Position numbers and translations under genes: made by a program. DNA of 64,000 bases from Streptomyces sp. PCS3-D2. GTDB lineage: Bacteria > Actinomycetota > Actinomycetes > Streptomycetales > Streptomycetaceae. Position 1 is the stretch's first letter. Each line of letters starts with the position of its first letter. Location: NCBI RefSeq assembly GCF_000612545.2, contig NZ_CP097800.1, positions 5,778,501 to 5,842,500 of the forward strand, in the 5' to 3' direction. Positions 27,773 to 35,205 of this stretch are shown one piece after another. Below the pieces are notes generated by a model. That model saw nothing but the letters and a program-made list of their open reading frames with translations. It was not told where the DNA came from and did no database searches.

Positions 27773-27935
27773 GGGCCGGCCCTCGTGCCGGGCCGCTACG
27801 GCCGTCTGCGGCTCCGCCTCCTGCGGGCCGTGCGGGCCCACCGGGAGGCGGGCCCGTGCGGAGCGGGGCCGGGCCGTCCCGGATGCCGGACGCACCTCGG
27901 AGGAGTAGCCCGGGTCAGTCCGGACCGGTGCCCAT

Positions 27936-29051
27936 TCAGGCTATGAGCAGGCGGAGGCCGAGGTCTGCCGTGTCGAGGTGGGCGAGGTCGCTGTTGCGCT
28001 CGGCCCATCGGCCGGAGTCGAGGTCGTCGCGGAGGCTTCGCACCGCCCGCTGCTCGGCGTCCGGCCCGACCCTCGTCCACACCGACATCGCACGGCGGAC
28101 GTGCTCCTCCAGATACGCCCCCGGTCTGCGCCAGTACGCCTCGAACAGGCCGTCAGCGCAGTCCCACGGGATAGGCACCGGCTCAGCGCGGGCGCCGATC
28201 GCGTCCGCCATCCCCGCAAGTGAGGGAAATTCCGCGAGGACGGCGGCGAACTCGGGCAGGTAGTCGCGGGTAAGCCAGAACCGGTCCTGCCATCCGGGCT
28301 CGTCGGTGTCGAAGGTCAGCACCACCACGCGGTGGGCCACGCGCCGCATCTCGCGCAGCCCCGCTATCGGGTCCCCCCAATGGTGAACCGTGGAGACGGC
28401 CATCGCCACGTCGAAGGAGTTGTCCTCGAACGGCAGGCTCTCGGCGGCGGCTGCCACGCACGGGGCCGAGTCGGCCGGCCGCTGACGCCGCATGACCTCC
28501 GACGGCTCCACCGCGGTCACCTCGCGATCAGCCGGCTCGTAGGAGCCGGTGCCGGCCCCGACATTCAGTACCGTCCGCGCGTCCCCGAGCGCGTCCGAGA
28601 TCTGCGCTGCGATCCGCGGCTCGGTACGCCGCGTCGCCGTGTATGCGCCGCCGATTGCGTCGTACAGCCGTGCACCGAGCATCCCCAGTTGCTCCTCCGG
28701 TGTCACCTTCAGCCCCCTCGCCCGTGCCTCAAGTTCCTTGTCGAGGGCCGCCACCATGGCGTCAGCACGATCACGCCGCTCCAGCAGCAGGCCACGCAGT
28801 CGGCGCAGGTGCGCTACCGCGTCGGTGGACGTGTCGCCGACCAGTTCCGCAACCTCCCGCAACCCGAAGCCCAGCCGCCGGTAGGCCAGCACTTCCCTCA
28901 ACCGCTCGACGTCACCCGCCGAGTACGCCCGGTACCCACCGGCGGTCCGCGCCGACGGACGGACGAGCCCGATCGCGTCATAGTGATGCAGCGTGCGGAC
29001 GCTCACGTCGGCCAGCTCGGCCACGCGCCCCACGGTCCAGTGATCTTCCAC
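27936..29051 (-). CDS. MerR-family regulator fused to SAM-dependent methyltransferase
   Basis: A 371-residue two-part protein. Residues 1-70 are a MerR winged helix-turn-helix (WTVGRVAELADVSVRTLHHY, YRAYSAGDVERLREVLAYRR) followed by a dimerisation helix (80-130). Residues ~150-340 are a class I methyltransferase: VLNVGAGTGSY is motif I, VTAVEPSEVM motif II, and NSFDVAMAVSTVHHW motif IV. MerR proteins usually carry a small ligand-binding C-terminus, so a catalytic domain suggests either modification of an inducer or SAM-dependent sensing. GTG 29049-29051 is chosen because a promoter with a MerR operator puts the transcript start at or next to it (leaderless); ATG 29100-29102 lies upstream of that promoter and is unlikely. 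Confidence 0.88.
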   Translation of the reverse strand: MEDHWTVGRVAELADVSVRTLHHYDAIGLVRPSARTAGGYRAYSAGDVERLREVLAYRRLGFGLREVAELVGDTSTDAVAHLRRLRGLLLERRDRADAMVAALDKELEARARGLKVTPEEQLGMLGARLYDAIGGAYTATRRTEPRIAAQISDALGDARTVLNVGAGTGSYEPADREVTAVEPSEVMRRQRPADSAPCVAAAAESLPFEDNSFDVAMAVSTVHHWGDPIAGLREMRRVAHRVVVLTFDTDEPGWQDRFWLTRDYLPEFAAVLAEFPSLAGMADAIGARAEPVPIPWDCADGLFEAYWRRPGAYLEEHVRRAMSVWTRVGPDAEQRAVRSLRDDLDSGRWAERNSDLAHLDTADLGLRLLIA

Positions 29052-29058
29052 GGCGCCG

Positions 29059-29089
29059 ACTATGCAGCCTGACGTCACGTGAGGGTCAA
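29059..29089 (-). promoter_or_regulatory. MerR-type promoter and operator of the MerR-methyltransferase gene
   Basis: Reading the minus strand, -35 TTGACC (29084-29089) and -10 CATAGT (29059-29064) are 19 bp apart, the long spacer typical of MerR-activated promoters. The spacer holds the near-palindrome CCTCACGTGACGTCAGG (29068-29084), symmetric at 14 of 17 positions with two ACGT cores. The -10 ends 7 bases before the GTG start, so the mRNA should be leaderless. Autoregulation is the natural reading. Confidence 0.7.
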
Positions 29090-29200
29090 GAGCCGCACTC
29101 ATGACCCGCAGGAGCCGACGCGGAGCCGTAGCCGTAGCCGCACGCCGCCTTACCGTCAGAAACGGCTCTTTCCTGGAGCGAGATCGGAAACGGCCGCCAG

Positions 29201-29340
29201 GGGCGGCCGAGATGTCTGATCGATCTCCTCTACGCGCAACCCGTCAGCCGCATCGTTCGCCTCACCCTCGACGACGTCACCGACGACGAGACGGCCACGG
29301 CGCATACCCGACTCGTGAACATGTGGGCCTCCCCGTCTCA
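29201..29340 (+). pseudogene. Fragment of a tyrosine-recombinase/integrase-like gene
   Basis: One plus-strand frame encodes LIDLLYAQPVSRIVRLTLDD followed by VTDDETATAHTRLVNMWAS. From memory this matches the catalytic-domain neighbourhood of Streptomyces integrase-like proteins (LLYAQP...RLTVDDV). There is no start, no catalytic His/Arg set and no matching sequence either side, so it is a short scar, not a gene. It sits in the 384-bp gap between the MerR gene promoter and the sugar kinase 3' end; downstream of it two 14-bp copies of CACACCCGGGGCCG lie 16 bp apart (29338-29367). Identification is by motif recall only. Confidence 0.4.
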
Positions 29341-29435
29341 CACCCGGGGCCGCACACACCCGGGGCCGCGGCACCTCCGCGGTCAGGCCGGCCGGCGGGC
29401 CCGCGGCGCCGTCGCCCGGGGCGTCCGGGCCGCTG

Positions 29436-30314
29436 TCAGCCGAGTTCCGCCGCGTACGGGGGCTCCGCTCCCGGCCGGGTGCAGGTCAGGGCCGCCGCGT
29501 GAGCGGCATAGGCCAGGACGTCCGGCCAGTCCACCGGGGCGCCCGGATCCGCCGCCAGGCGGTGCAGCAGGGCGGCGTTGACCGTGTCGCCCGCCCCGAT
29601 CGTGTCGGCCACCGCGACCGGGCGGGCCGCCGCCGAGTGCTCCGCGCCCTCCCGCGTCCAGACCGTCAGACCTGCCGCGCCGCGGGTCAGCACCACCGCC
29701 GAGGGCCCGGCCGCCAGCCAGTCCCCGACCCGTCCACCCAGCCAGTCCGCGTCCTCCTGCGACAGCTTCAGGACTCCGGTGTGCGGCAGCAGCCGTTCGG
29801 CGAAGCGGGCCCGGTAGCCCGCCGGGTCCGCGATCAGCGCCGGCCGGACGTTGGGGTCCAGCAGGGTCAGCAGCCCCCGGCGCGACTCCCGGCGCAGCAG
29901 GGCCTCGTACGCGCTCGCGCCCGGCTCCAGGACCAGCGAGCAGGTGCCCAGCGCGAGGGCCCGGGCGCCCTCCGGGAGGGCCGGCGGCAGGGTGAACAGC
30001 CGGTCCGCGGTGCCCTCGACGTAGAACCCGTACGCGGCCGAGCCGTCCGGGGCCAGGGAGGGCACGGCGAGGGTGGTCGGCTCCGGCCCGCGCTGGACCA
30101 GCGACACGTCCACCCCGGCCGCCCGCAGTCCGGCCAGCAGGCTCTCGCCGAACCCGTCCGTGGAGACCCGGGAGCAGAAGGCGGCCTCGGCACCGAGCCG
30201 GCCGAGGGCGCGCGCCGTGTTGTACGGCCCGCCGCCCGGTCGGGGCAGCAGCGCGCCCGGCGGCCCGGCCGCGGGCACCAGGTCGATGAGGGCTTCTCCG
30301 CCGACGACGATCAC
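29436..30314 (-). CDS. PfkB-family carbohydrate kinase (fructokinase-like)
   Basis: A 292-residue ribokinase-family sugar kinase. The N-terminus VIVVGGEALIDLVPA and PGGGPYNTARALGRLG are the substrate-side motifs; VADTIGAGDTVNAALLHRLA near residue 250 is the PfkB signature 2 with the catalytic Asp in GAGD. The pattern resembles fructokinases more than psuK, with which it shares only the fold. GTG 30312-30314 has no good Shine-Dalgarno; a TACCTT hexamer ends 7 bases upstream, so it may be leaderless. It is divergent from the IS element. Confidence 0.9.
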   Translation of the reverse strand: MIVVGGEALIDLVPAAGPPGALLPRPGGGPYNTARALGRLGAEAAFCSRVSTDGFGESLLAGLRAAGVDVSLVQRGPEPTTLAVPSLAPDGSAAYGFYVEGTADRLFTLPPALPEGARALALGTCSLVLEPGASAYEALLRRESRRGLLTLLDPNVRPALIADPAGYRARFAERLLPHTGVLKLSQEDADWLGGRVGDWLAAGPSAVVLTRGAAGLTVWTREGAEHSAAARPVAVADTIGAGDTVNAALLHRLAADPGAPVDWPDVLAYAAHAAALTCTRPGAEPPYAAELG

Positions 30315-30680
30315 GCGGAGGAAGGTACTCCATGGGGCGGCGGTATCGTCGGGTGGGCCGGTGCCCGGCCGGGAGCCGCCCGTGCCCCGCCGCACCGCCC
30401 GCCGCACCGCCCCGCCCCGTTATGTTTTCTGCGGTTCCGCAATGGGGCCGCTGGCCTCCGGGCCCGGCATGACTGTTGCCCCCTGTCGAAGGCATGACCT
30501 GGGGGGTGGTGTCACCGGGTCCGGGGGTGTTCGTCGGAGACGCTGATCAGAGGTCCGGCCACCGTCCGGTCCGGCGCAATGCTGGACAGTTCGCGGGCGG
30601 CAGGTCTGCATAACGTGGATGCGCGAGCACGACACCCGAGCCGAGGCCGGCACCGTCAACACCCCCTGGGAAGGGGCACG
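30315..30680. other. 366-bp region holding the kinase promoter and the 5' non-coding part of the IS110 element
   Basis: The first ~110 bases are GC-rich and belong to the kinase upstream region. From about 30421 composition changes (GTTATGTTTTCTGCGG) and folded elements begin, including TGCGG-tt-CCGCA. The exact left boundary of the element cannot be set without an empty site. No protein gene is seen. Confidence 0.5.
30460..30680 (+). ncRNA. Candidate IS110 bridge RNA region
   Basis: IS110-group elements encode, between their left end and the transposase start, a structured RNA that guides recombination. The interval here is non-coding and directly precedes the transposase. It contains a GCCCCC/GGGGGG hairpin (about 30478-30506) with a direct repeat GGCATGAC (30466-30473 and 30491-30498) around it, followed by GGTCCGGCCACCGTCCGGTCC. 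Folding and ends are not established; the call rests on position and family knowledge. Confidence 0.4.
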
Positions 30681-31898
30681 ATGTTCGAGATCGAAGACGT
30701 GGGCGTGTTCCTGGGCCTGGACGTCGGCAAGAGCAGCCATCACGGTCATGGGCTCACCCCGGGCGGGAAGAAGGTCTTCGACAAGCAGCTGCCCAACAGC
30801 GAGCCCAAGCTGCGGGCCGTCTTCGACAAGCTGACCGCGAAGTTCGGCACCGTGCTGGTGATCGTGGACCAGCCCGCCTCCATCGGCGCCCTGCCACTGA
30901 CCGTCGCCCGCGACGCGGGCTGCCAGGTCGCCTACCTGCCCGGACTGGCGATGCGCCGGATCGCCGACCTCTACCCGGGCGAGGCCAAGACCGACGCCAA
31001 GGACGCCGCCGTCATCGCGGACGCCGCCCGGACGATGCCGCACACCCTGCGCTCGCTGGAGCTGACCGACCAGATCACCGCCGAGCTGACCGTGCTCGTC
31101 GGCTTCGACCAGGACCTGGCCGCCGAGGCCACCCGCACCTCCAACCGGATACGGGGCCTGCTCACCCAGTTCCACCCCAGCCTGGAACGCGTCCTGGGCC
31201 CGCGCCTGGACCACCAGGCCGTGACCTGGCTGCTGGAGCGCTACGGATCCCCAGCCGCCCTGCGCAAGGCCGGACGCCGCAGACTCGTCGAGCTGATCCG
31301 CCCGAAGGCCCCGCGCATGGCCACCAGGCTGATCGACGACGTCTTCAACGCGCTCGACGAGCAGACCGTCGTCGTTCCCGGGACCGGCACCCTCGACATC
31401 GTCATCCCCTCCCTGGCCGCCTCGCTGGCCGCTGTCCACACCCAGCGCCGGGCGATGGAAGCCCAGATCAACGCCCTGCTGGAGGCTCACCCTCTTTCCC
31501 CGGTCCTGACGTCGATGCCCGGCGTCGGCGTCAGGACCGCCGCCGTCCTGCTGGTCACCGTCGGCGACGGCACCAGCTTCCCCACCGCCGCCCACCTCGC
31601 CTCCTACGCCGGCCTCGCCCCCACCACGAAGCAGTCCGGGACCTCGATCCATGGCGAACACGCACCCCGAGGCGGAAACCGGCAGCTCAAACGGGCGATG
31701 TTTCTCTCCGCCTTCGCCTGCATGAACGCCGACCCGGCCTCCCGCGCCTACTACGACAAGCAACGAGCACGCGGCAAAACCCACACCCAGGCCCTCCTCC
31801 GCCTCGCCCGCCAACGCATCAGCGTCCTGTTCGCCATGCTCCGCGACGGCACCTTCTACGAATCCCGGACACCGACGGACGTCGAGCTCGCCGCTTAG
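30681..31898 (+). mobile_element. IS110-family transposase (DEDD recombinase)
   Basis: A 405-residue IS110-type transposase. The N-terminal RuvC-like DEDD domain shows FLGLDVGKSSHHGHG (first Asp), VIVDQPAS, and LYPGEAKTDAKDAAVIADAAR (last acidic pair). A coiled middle follows, then the C-terminal transposase_20 domain with SMPGVGVRTAAVLLVTVG and LASYAGLAPTTKQSG containing the Ser nucleophile region, and GNRQLKRAMFLSAF. The reading frame is intact and full length, so the element may be active. ATG 30681 follows GGGAAGGGG. It lies 87 bp before the Rieske gene, in the same orientation. Confidence 0.95.
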
Positions 31899-31933
31899 CC
31901 TCAGCGAGCCCGAACCACCCGAAACCCGACACA

Positions 31934-31962
31934 GGTGCCTTGACGAAAGACATAGAGGCACC
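31934..31962. repeat. Inverted repeat at probable right end of the IS110 element
   Basis: GGTGCCT (31934-31940) and AGGCACC (31956-31962) form a 7-bp perfect stem around TTGACGAAAGACATA. A TTGAC...ACATAGAGGCACC pattern is, from memory, common near the 3' end of Streptomyces IS110 elements. It sits 24 bp before the Rieske start, so it is also in that gene's leader. Confidence 0.5.
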
Positions 31963-31985
31963 CCCCCGCACCCCAGGAGAACCGC

Positions 31986-32417
31986 ATGTCCGCGCCGATG
32001 CCCGCCGCCCGCCGTACCGTCCTCAAGGGTGCCGCCGCGCTCGCGGGGGCCGCGGGCGCCGGGGTGGCGCTCACGGCCTGCTCGACGGCGACCAACAGCG
32101 CCGGCACCACCCCCGCGACCCCCACCGCCCCCGTGGAACTGGGTGCCGCGGCCGACGTCCCGGTGGGCGGCGCGAAGCTCTACCGGGAGCGGAAGCTGAT
32201 CGTCAGCTGCCCGGCGGAGGGCCGGTACAAGGCGTTCAGCGCCCAGTGCACGCACGCCGGCTGCGTCCTCGACACGATCGACGAAGGCGAGGGGAACTGC
32301 CCCTGCCACGGCAGCCGGTTCGACGTGGCGACGGGCAAGGTCCTGCGCGGCCCGGCCGACCGGCCGCTGCCGGAGGTGCCGGTCCGCGCCGAGAACGGCA
32401 GGCTCGTCGCGGGCTGA
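31986..32417 (+). CDS. Rieske [2Fe-2S] domain lipoprotein
   Basis: A 143-residue exported iron-sulfur protein. The N-terminus has a Tat motif (ARRTVLKG, twin Arg 9-10) and a lipobox LTAC with Cys32, so it is likely a folded, lipid-anchored protein outside the membrane. Cluster motifs are CTHAGC (ligands Cys88, His90) and CPCHGS (ligands Cys105, His108), with Cys93-Cys107 able to form the stabilising disulfide. CAGGAGAACC gives the site for ATG 31986. It is too short for a cytochrome bc1 Rieske subunit. The IS110 element occupies its upstream region, so expression may depend on the element. Electron partner unknown. Confidence 0.93.
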   Translation: MSAPMPAARRTVLKGAAALAGAAGAGVALTACSTATNSAGTTPATPTAPVELGAAADVPVGGAKLYRERKLIVSCPAEGRYKAFSAQCTHAGCVLDTIDEGEGNCPCHGSRFDVATGKVLRGPADRPLPEVPVRAENGRLVAG

Positions 32418-32451
32418 TCGGCGCCGGCCGGCACCGACGGGACGGCGCGGG

Positions 32452-33390
32452 TCAGTCCCAGTCCCAGGCGATACCGAGGATCCCGCGCCGCACCGACTGC
32501 TCCACCAGGTGCACCGCCCGGTGCCGGCCGCTCGGCGTCAGGTCCGCCAGGCGGGTGCGCGGGGCCTCCGGTCCGGTGCGGGCGAACCGCCGGCAGCGCA
32601 CCGGGAGGGCCGCCGCGTCGAAGCGGACCTGGAGCATGTACTGGCCGCCCGCGTAGCTGAAACCGCGCACGTACTCGCCGCTGCGCGGGCCGGTGCCGTC
32701 CTCGATGCGGTAGCCGAAGACGTGGGTGTCGCCGCGTCGCAGCCGGGCGTCGAAGAGCAGCTCGGCGACCACGACCCCGGCCTCCGGATGGCACCGCACC
32801 CGGCCCGTGCGGCAGTTCTCGTACGCCGTCACCCGCACCCGGGACGCGTCGCAGCCCGGGTCGCCGTGGTGTACGGCGAGGTAGCGGTCGACCCCGTCCC
32901 GGTGCGCCCGGACGATCTGCTGCGAATCGCGGCCCCGCAGCTCGCCCGCCGCTCCGATGTGGATCCGCTCGTGGTGGCCGAGCGAGTGCAGACCGCCGTC
33001 CGGCGGGAGGTCCAGCCCGTCGAGCAGTCGTTCCACCGTTCCGCCCCCGCTGAACAGGGTCCGGTAGGAGCGGCCGGCCGGTCGGGCGGCCGCTCCGGCG
33101 CCCGGCGCCGCGAGCAGCCCGAGGAGGGCGCCGTCGGGCAGCTCCAGGATCCGCTCAAGGGCGGTGAGGGCCCGCAGGGACTCCGGCCGGCGCGGCCTGC
33201 GGGCGCCCTGCTGCCAGTAGCTGAGGCTGGTCACGCCGACCGTGATGCCCTGGGCCGCCAAGTGGTGCCGCACCCGCTGGAGGGGCAGTCCGCGGGCGGC
33301 GAGGGCGGCGCGCAGGGCGAGGTGGAAGGGGCCGTCGCGCAGCAGCCGGTTCAGTTCCGCGGTGTTCGCCGGATCCGTGGAAGGCCGCAT
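32452..33390 (-). CDS. HTH (XRE-like) regulator divergent from the protease gene
   Basis: A 312-residue protein. Residues ~18-75 look like an XRE helix-turn-helix (LALRAALAARGLPLQRVRHHL, TSLSYWQQGARRPRRPESLRAL). Residues 80-312 are a conserved Streptomyces domain I cannot name, with HSLGHHERIHIGAAGELRGR, VHHGDPGCD and RIEDGTGPRSGEYVRGF; it reads as a beta-rich ligand-binding or effector part. ATG 33388-33390 has GAGGAG at the right spacing. A perfect palindrome, TGTGAACGTTCACA, sits directly before the site. Being divergent from the secreted protease, with repeated boxes between, it is the likely regulator of the protease pair and of itself. Confidence 0.8.
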   Translation of the reverse strand: MRPSTDPANTAELNRLLRDGPFHLALRAALAARGLPLQRVRHHLAAQGITVGVTSLSYWQQGARRPRRPESLRALTALERILELPDGALLGLLAAPGAGAAARPAGRSYRTLFSGGGTVERLLDGLDLPPDGGLHSLGHHERIHIGAAGELRGRDSQQIVRAHRDGVDRYLAVHHGDPGCDASRVRVTAYENCRTGRVRCHPEAGVVVAELLFDARLRRGDTHVFGYRIEDGTGPRSGEYVRGFSYAGGQYMLQVRFDAAALPVRCRRFARTGPEAPRTRLADLTPSGRHRAVHLVEQSVRRGILGIAWDWD

Positions 33391-33401
33391 GGCCACTCCT
33401 C

Positions 33402-33502
33402 TGTGAACGTTCACACGCGCCGAGGCGGGGGTCACGGCGGCAGCGTCGGGGGACCAGGTGGAACGACAGCAACCGTTCACACCGCAGTCCCACCGTTCAC
33501 AC
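33402..33502. promoter_or_regulatory. Three CGTTCACAC boxes in the regulator/protease intergenic region
   Basis: CGTTCACAC occurs at 33408-33416, 33474-33482 and 33494-33502, all in one orientation. The first is part of the perfect palindrome TGTGAACGTTCACA (33402-33415) abutting the regulator's Shine-Dalgarno. The other two, 20 bp apart (about two helical turns), lie 28-56 bp upstream of a TTGACC -35 for the protease. This fits autorepression at one site and activation at the pair. Confidence 0.65.
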
Positions 33503-33529
33503 TGCAACGTCACCGCGTATTGAAGCGTG

Positions 33530-33559
33530 TTGACCAGATCGCGACAACTCCCCGATGCT
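33530..33559 (+). promoter_or_regulatory. Possible promoter of the cysteine protease gene
   Basis: TTGACC (33530-33535) and GATGCT (33554-33559) are 18 bp apart, resembling a weak housekeeping-sigma promoter about 60 bp before the protease ATG. The poor -10 suggests need for an activator. Confidence 0.35.
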
Positions 33560-33620
33560 CCTCCACAGCGTCCGGACGCGCTCCTCCACCCCCCCCACTC
33601 CCCACCTCGGGAGGAACGCG

Positions 33621-34229
33621 ATGCGCAACCGAAACCGGCGGCTTTCCCCGGCCGCCCTCCTCACCGCCGCTCTCACCGCCCTGCTCCTCGCCCTGCCCGC
33701 CGGCACCGCCACCGCCGCCGATGCCGAGGCCTCGCCCGTTCCCGCGCTGGCCCAAAAGCGCCTGAACATCACCATGCAGGCCCAGCAGAAGTCCAACTGG
33801 TGCTGGGCCGCGGGCGGCAACACCATCGCCACCTGGTTCGGCCGCAACCACAGCCAGAACCAGTTCTGCAACGCCGCCTTCAACCGCCGGCAGGGCACCG
33901 AGTGCCCCAACAGCCAGGCCACTCTCGGCAACGTCCAGACCGGGCTGCGCTGGGCGGGCATCAGCCCCGGCTCGTACGTGAACGGCTGGCTGCAGTACTC
34001 CACCGTGCAGACCGAGATCAATGCGGGCCGCCCGATCGAGACCCGCATCCAGTGGTCCAACGGCGGCGGCCACATGCACGTCGTCTACGGCTACGACACG
34101 TCGGGCAGCTGGGTCTACTGGGGCGACCCCTGGCCCTCCAGCAACCGCTACAACTGGGCCTCCCACGCCTGGTACGTCAACAACAACACCTTCTCCTGGA
34201 CCCACTCCCTCTACCGGATCGGGGCGTGA
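33621..34229 (+). CDS. Secreted papain-like cysteine protease
   Basis: A 202-residue protein with a Sec signal peptide ([10 protein letters not shown] then a Leu/Ala core, cleavage near residue 33). The mature part is a papain-like (C39/C70-like) peptidase: [10 protein letters not shown] gives the nucleophile Cys61 with oxyanion Gln before it; [12 protein letters not shown] gives the catalytic His (151 or 153); GDPWPSSN supplies the third residue. Two further Cys (83, 95) may form a disulfide. Small size suggests a zymogen-free or pore-specific enzyme. GGGAGGAA precedes ATG 33621. The stop overlaps the next start (GTGA), so a membrane-anchored partner is made with it. Its target is unknown. 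Confidence 0.88.
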   Translation: MRNRNRRLSPAALLTAALTALLLALPAGTATAADAEASPVPALAQKRLNITMQAQQKSNWCWAAGGNTIATWFGRNHSQNQFCNAAFNRRQGTECPNSQATLGNVQTGLRWAGISPGSYVNGWLQYSTVQTEINAGRPIETRIQWSNGGGHMHVVYGYDTSGSWVYWGDPWPSSNRYNWASHAWYVNNNTFSWTHSLYRIGA

Positions 34230-34987
34230 CCGCCATGACCCTGCGCGCTGCGGCCGCCGCCGCCGTCCTCGCCGCCACCGCCCTGCTCGGACTCGCCCCG
34301 CAGACCGCCGCCGCCCCCGTGCCCGGGCCCCTGTCGGCCACCGCCGGGGACGGGGCGGCCGCCCCCGACACCCTGGCCACGCTCGCCCGGTTCTTCGCCC
34401 GGGAGGGCAAGGTCTCGCCCGCCGCCGCGCAGCCCCGCATCGAGGGCGAGGCGGTACCGGTCAACCACCTCTCGCCGGACTTCGTCGCGGGCAGGCCGGG
34501 GGCGCCCGTCGCCCGCCTGGAGTTCCTCGCCAGCAGGGCGGTCTCCTCCGACGGGCAGCAGGCCGCCCTGTGGACGGCCCGGAGCGGGGCCGGCTGGCAG
34601 GTGGTGAACATCGCCAGCGGCGACGACGAATTCCGCTACGCCCGGCTGGGAGCCGCGAAACTGCCCGGCGGGACCGTGTTCCGGGAGCCGCAGATCGACG
34701 CCTGGTACGTGGCCGGCGACAGCCGGGTGCTGCCGCTGGACGAGGACGCCGTGCGCGCCGTGGGCGCCGGTGGCACCACGCTCGCCGCCTACCGGGCGCG
34801 GGTCGCCAGGGCGTACGGGGACAAGCTCCCCGGCTCCCCGTACGCCGACCGCGGCACGGCGGGCGGCTACGCCGAGAGCTCCGCGGCCGCCGGGCCCCCG
34901 GTCGCCGCCGTGACCGGCGCCGCCGGGGCGCTCGCCCTCGGCGGGGCCGGGGTGCTGATCCTGCGCCGCAGGCGCGCCGCGGCGTAG
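34226..34987 (+). CDS. Membrane-anchored secreted partner of the protease (unknown family)
   Basis: A 253-residue protein starting at GTG 34226, overlapping the protease stop; ATG 34235 is an alternative start. It has a signal peptide ([20 protein letters not shown]), an exported domain of ~180 residues and a C-terminal hydrophobic helix ([20 protein letters not shown]) ending in RRRRAAA, so it is held in the membrane facing outward. The exported part has [36 protein letters not shown] and [19 protein letters not shown], which I do not recognise. Obligate coupling to the protease suggests an inhibitor, anchor, substrate or activator. Confidence 0.75.
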   Translation: MTAMTLRAAAAAAVLAATALLGLAPQTAAAPVPGPLSATAGDGAAAPDTLATLARFFAREGKVSPAAAQPRIEGEAVPVNHLSPDFVAGRPGAPVARLEFLASRAVSSDGQQAALWTARSGAGWQVVNIASGDDEFRYARLGAAKLPGGTVFREPQIDAWYVAGDSRVLPLDEDAVRAVGAGGTTLAAYRARVARAYGDKLPGSPYADRGTAGGYAESSAAAGPPVAAVTGAAGALALGGAGVLILRRRRAAA

Positions 34988-34997
34988 CCGCTCGCAG

Positions 34998-35026
34998 GGC
35001 CCGGCCCCCGCCGATGGGGCCGGGCC
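34998..35026 (+). terminator. Terminator after the protease operon
   Basis: Eleven bases after the stop, GGCCCGGCCCC pairs perfectly with GGGGCCGGGCC around a 7-base loop. The following ~180 bp are very GC-rich and lead to uvrC; no other element was seen there. Confidence 0.75.
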
Positions 35027-35205
35027 TCCCCGTCCGGCCGCGGCGCCGCGGCCGGACGCTCGGACGCCGGCTCGACCTGCGGCCCGGCTCGGCCCGGGCC
35101 AGGCCCCCCGGGCCGCGCGAGCCCCGCGCGGCGGACCCCGCGGATCCGCGGACCGGCCCGAACTGCTGCGGTTCGTTGTCGGCGCGCGCCAGTAGGGTGG
35201 TCGGC

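Noticed and set aside
29101-29502. Possible small plus-strand gene beside the MerR promoter
   Set aside because: Arg/Pro/Gly-rich translation, no site, runs into the kinase gene; only the short integrase-like scar in another frame is kept.
32418-32451. Terminator between the Rieske and HTH regulator genes
   Set aside because: Only 34 bp and no stem above 5 bp was found by eye.
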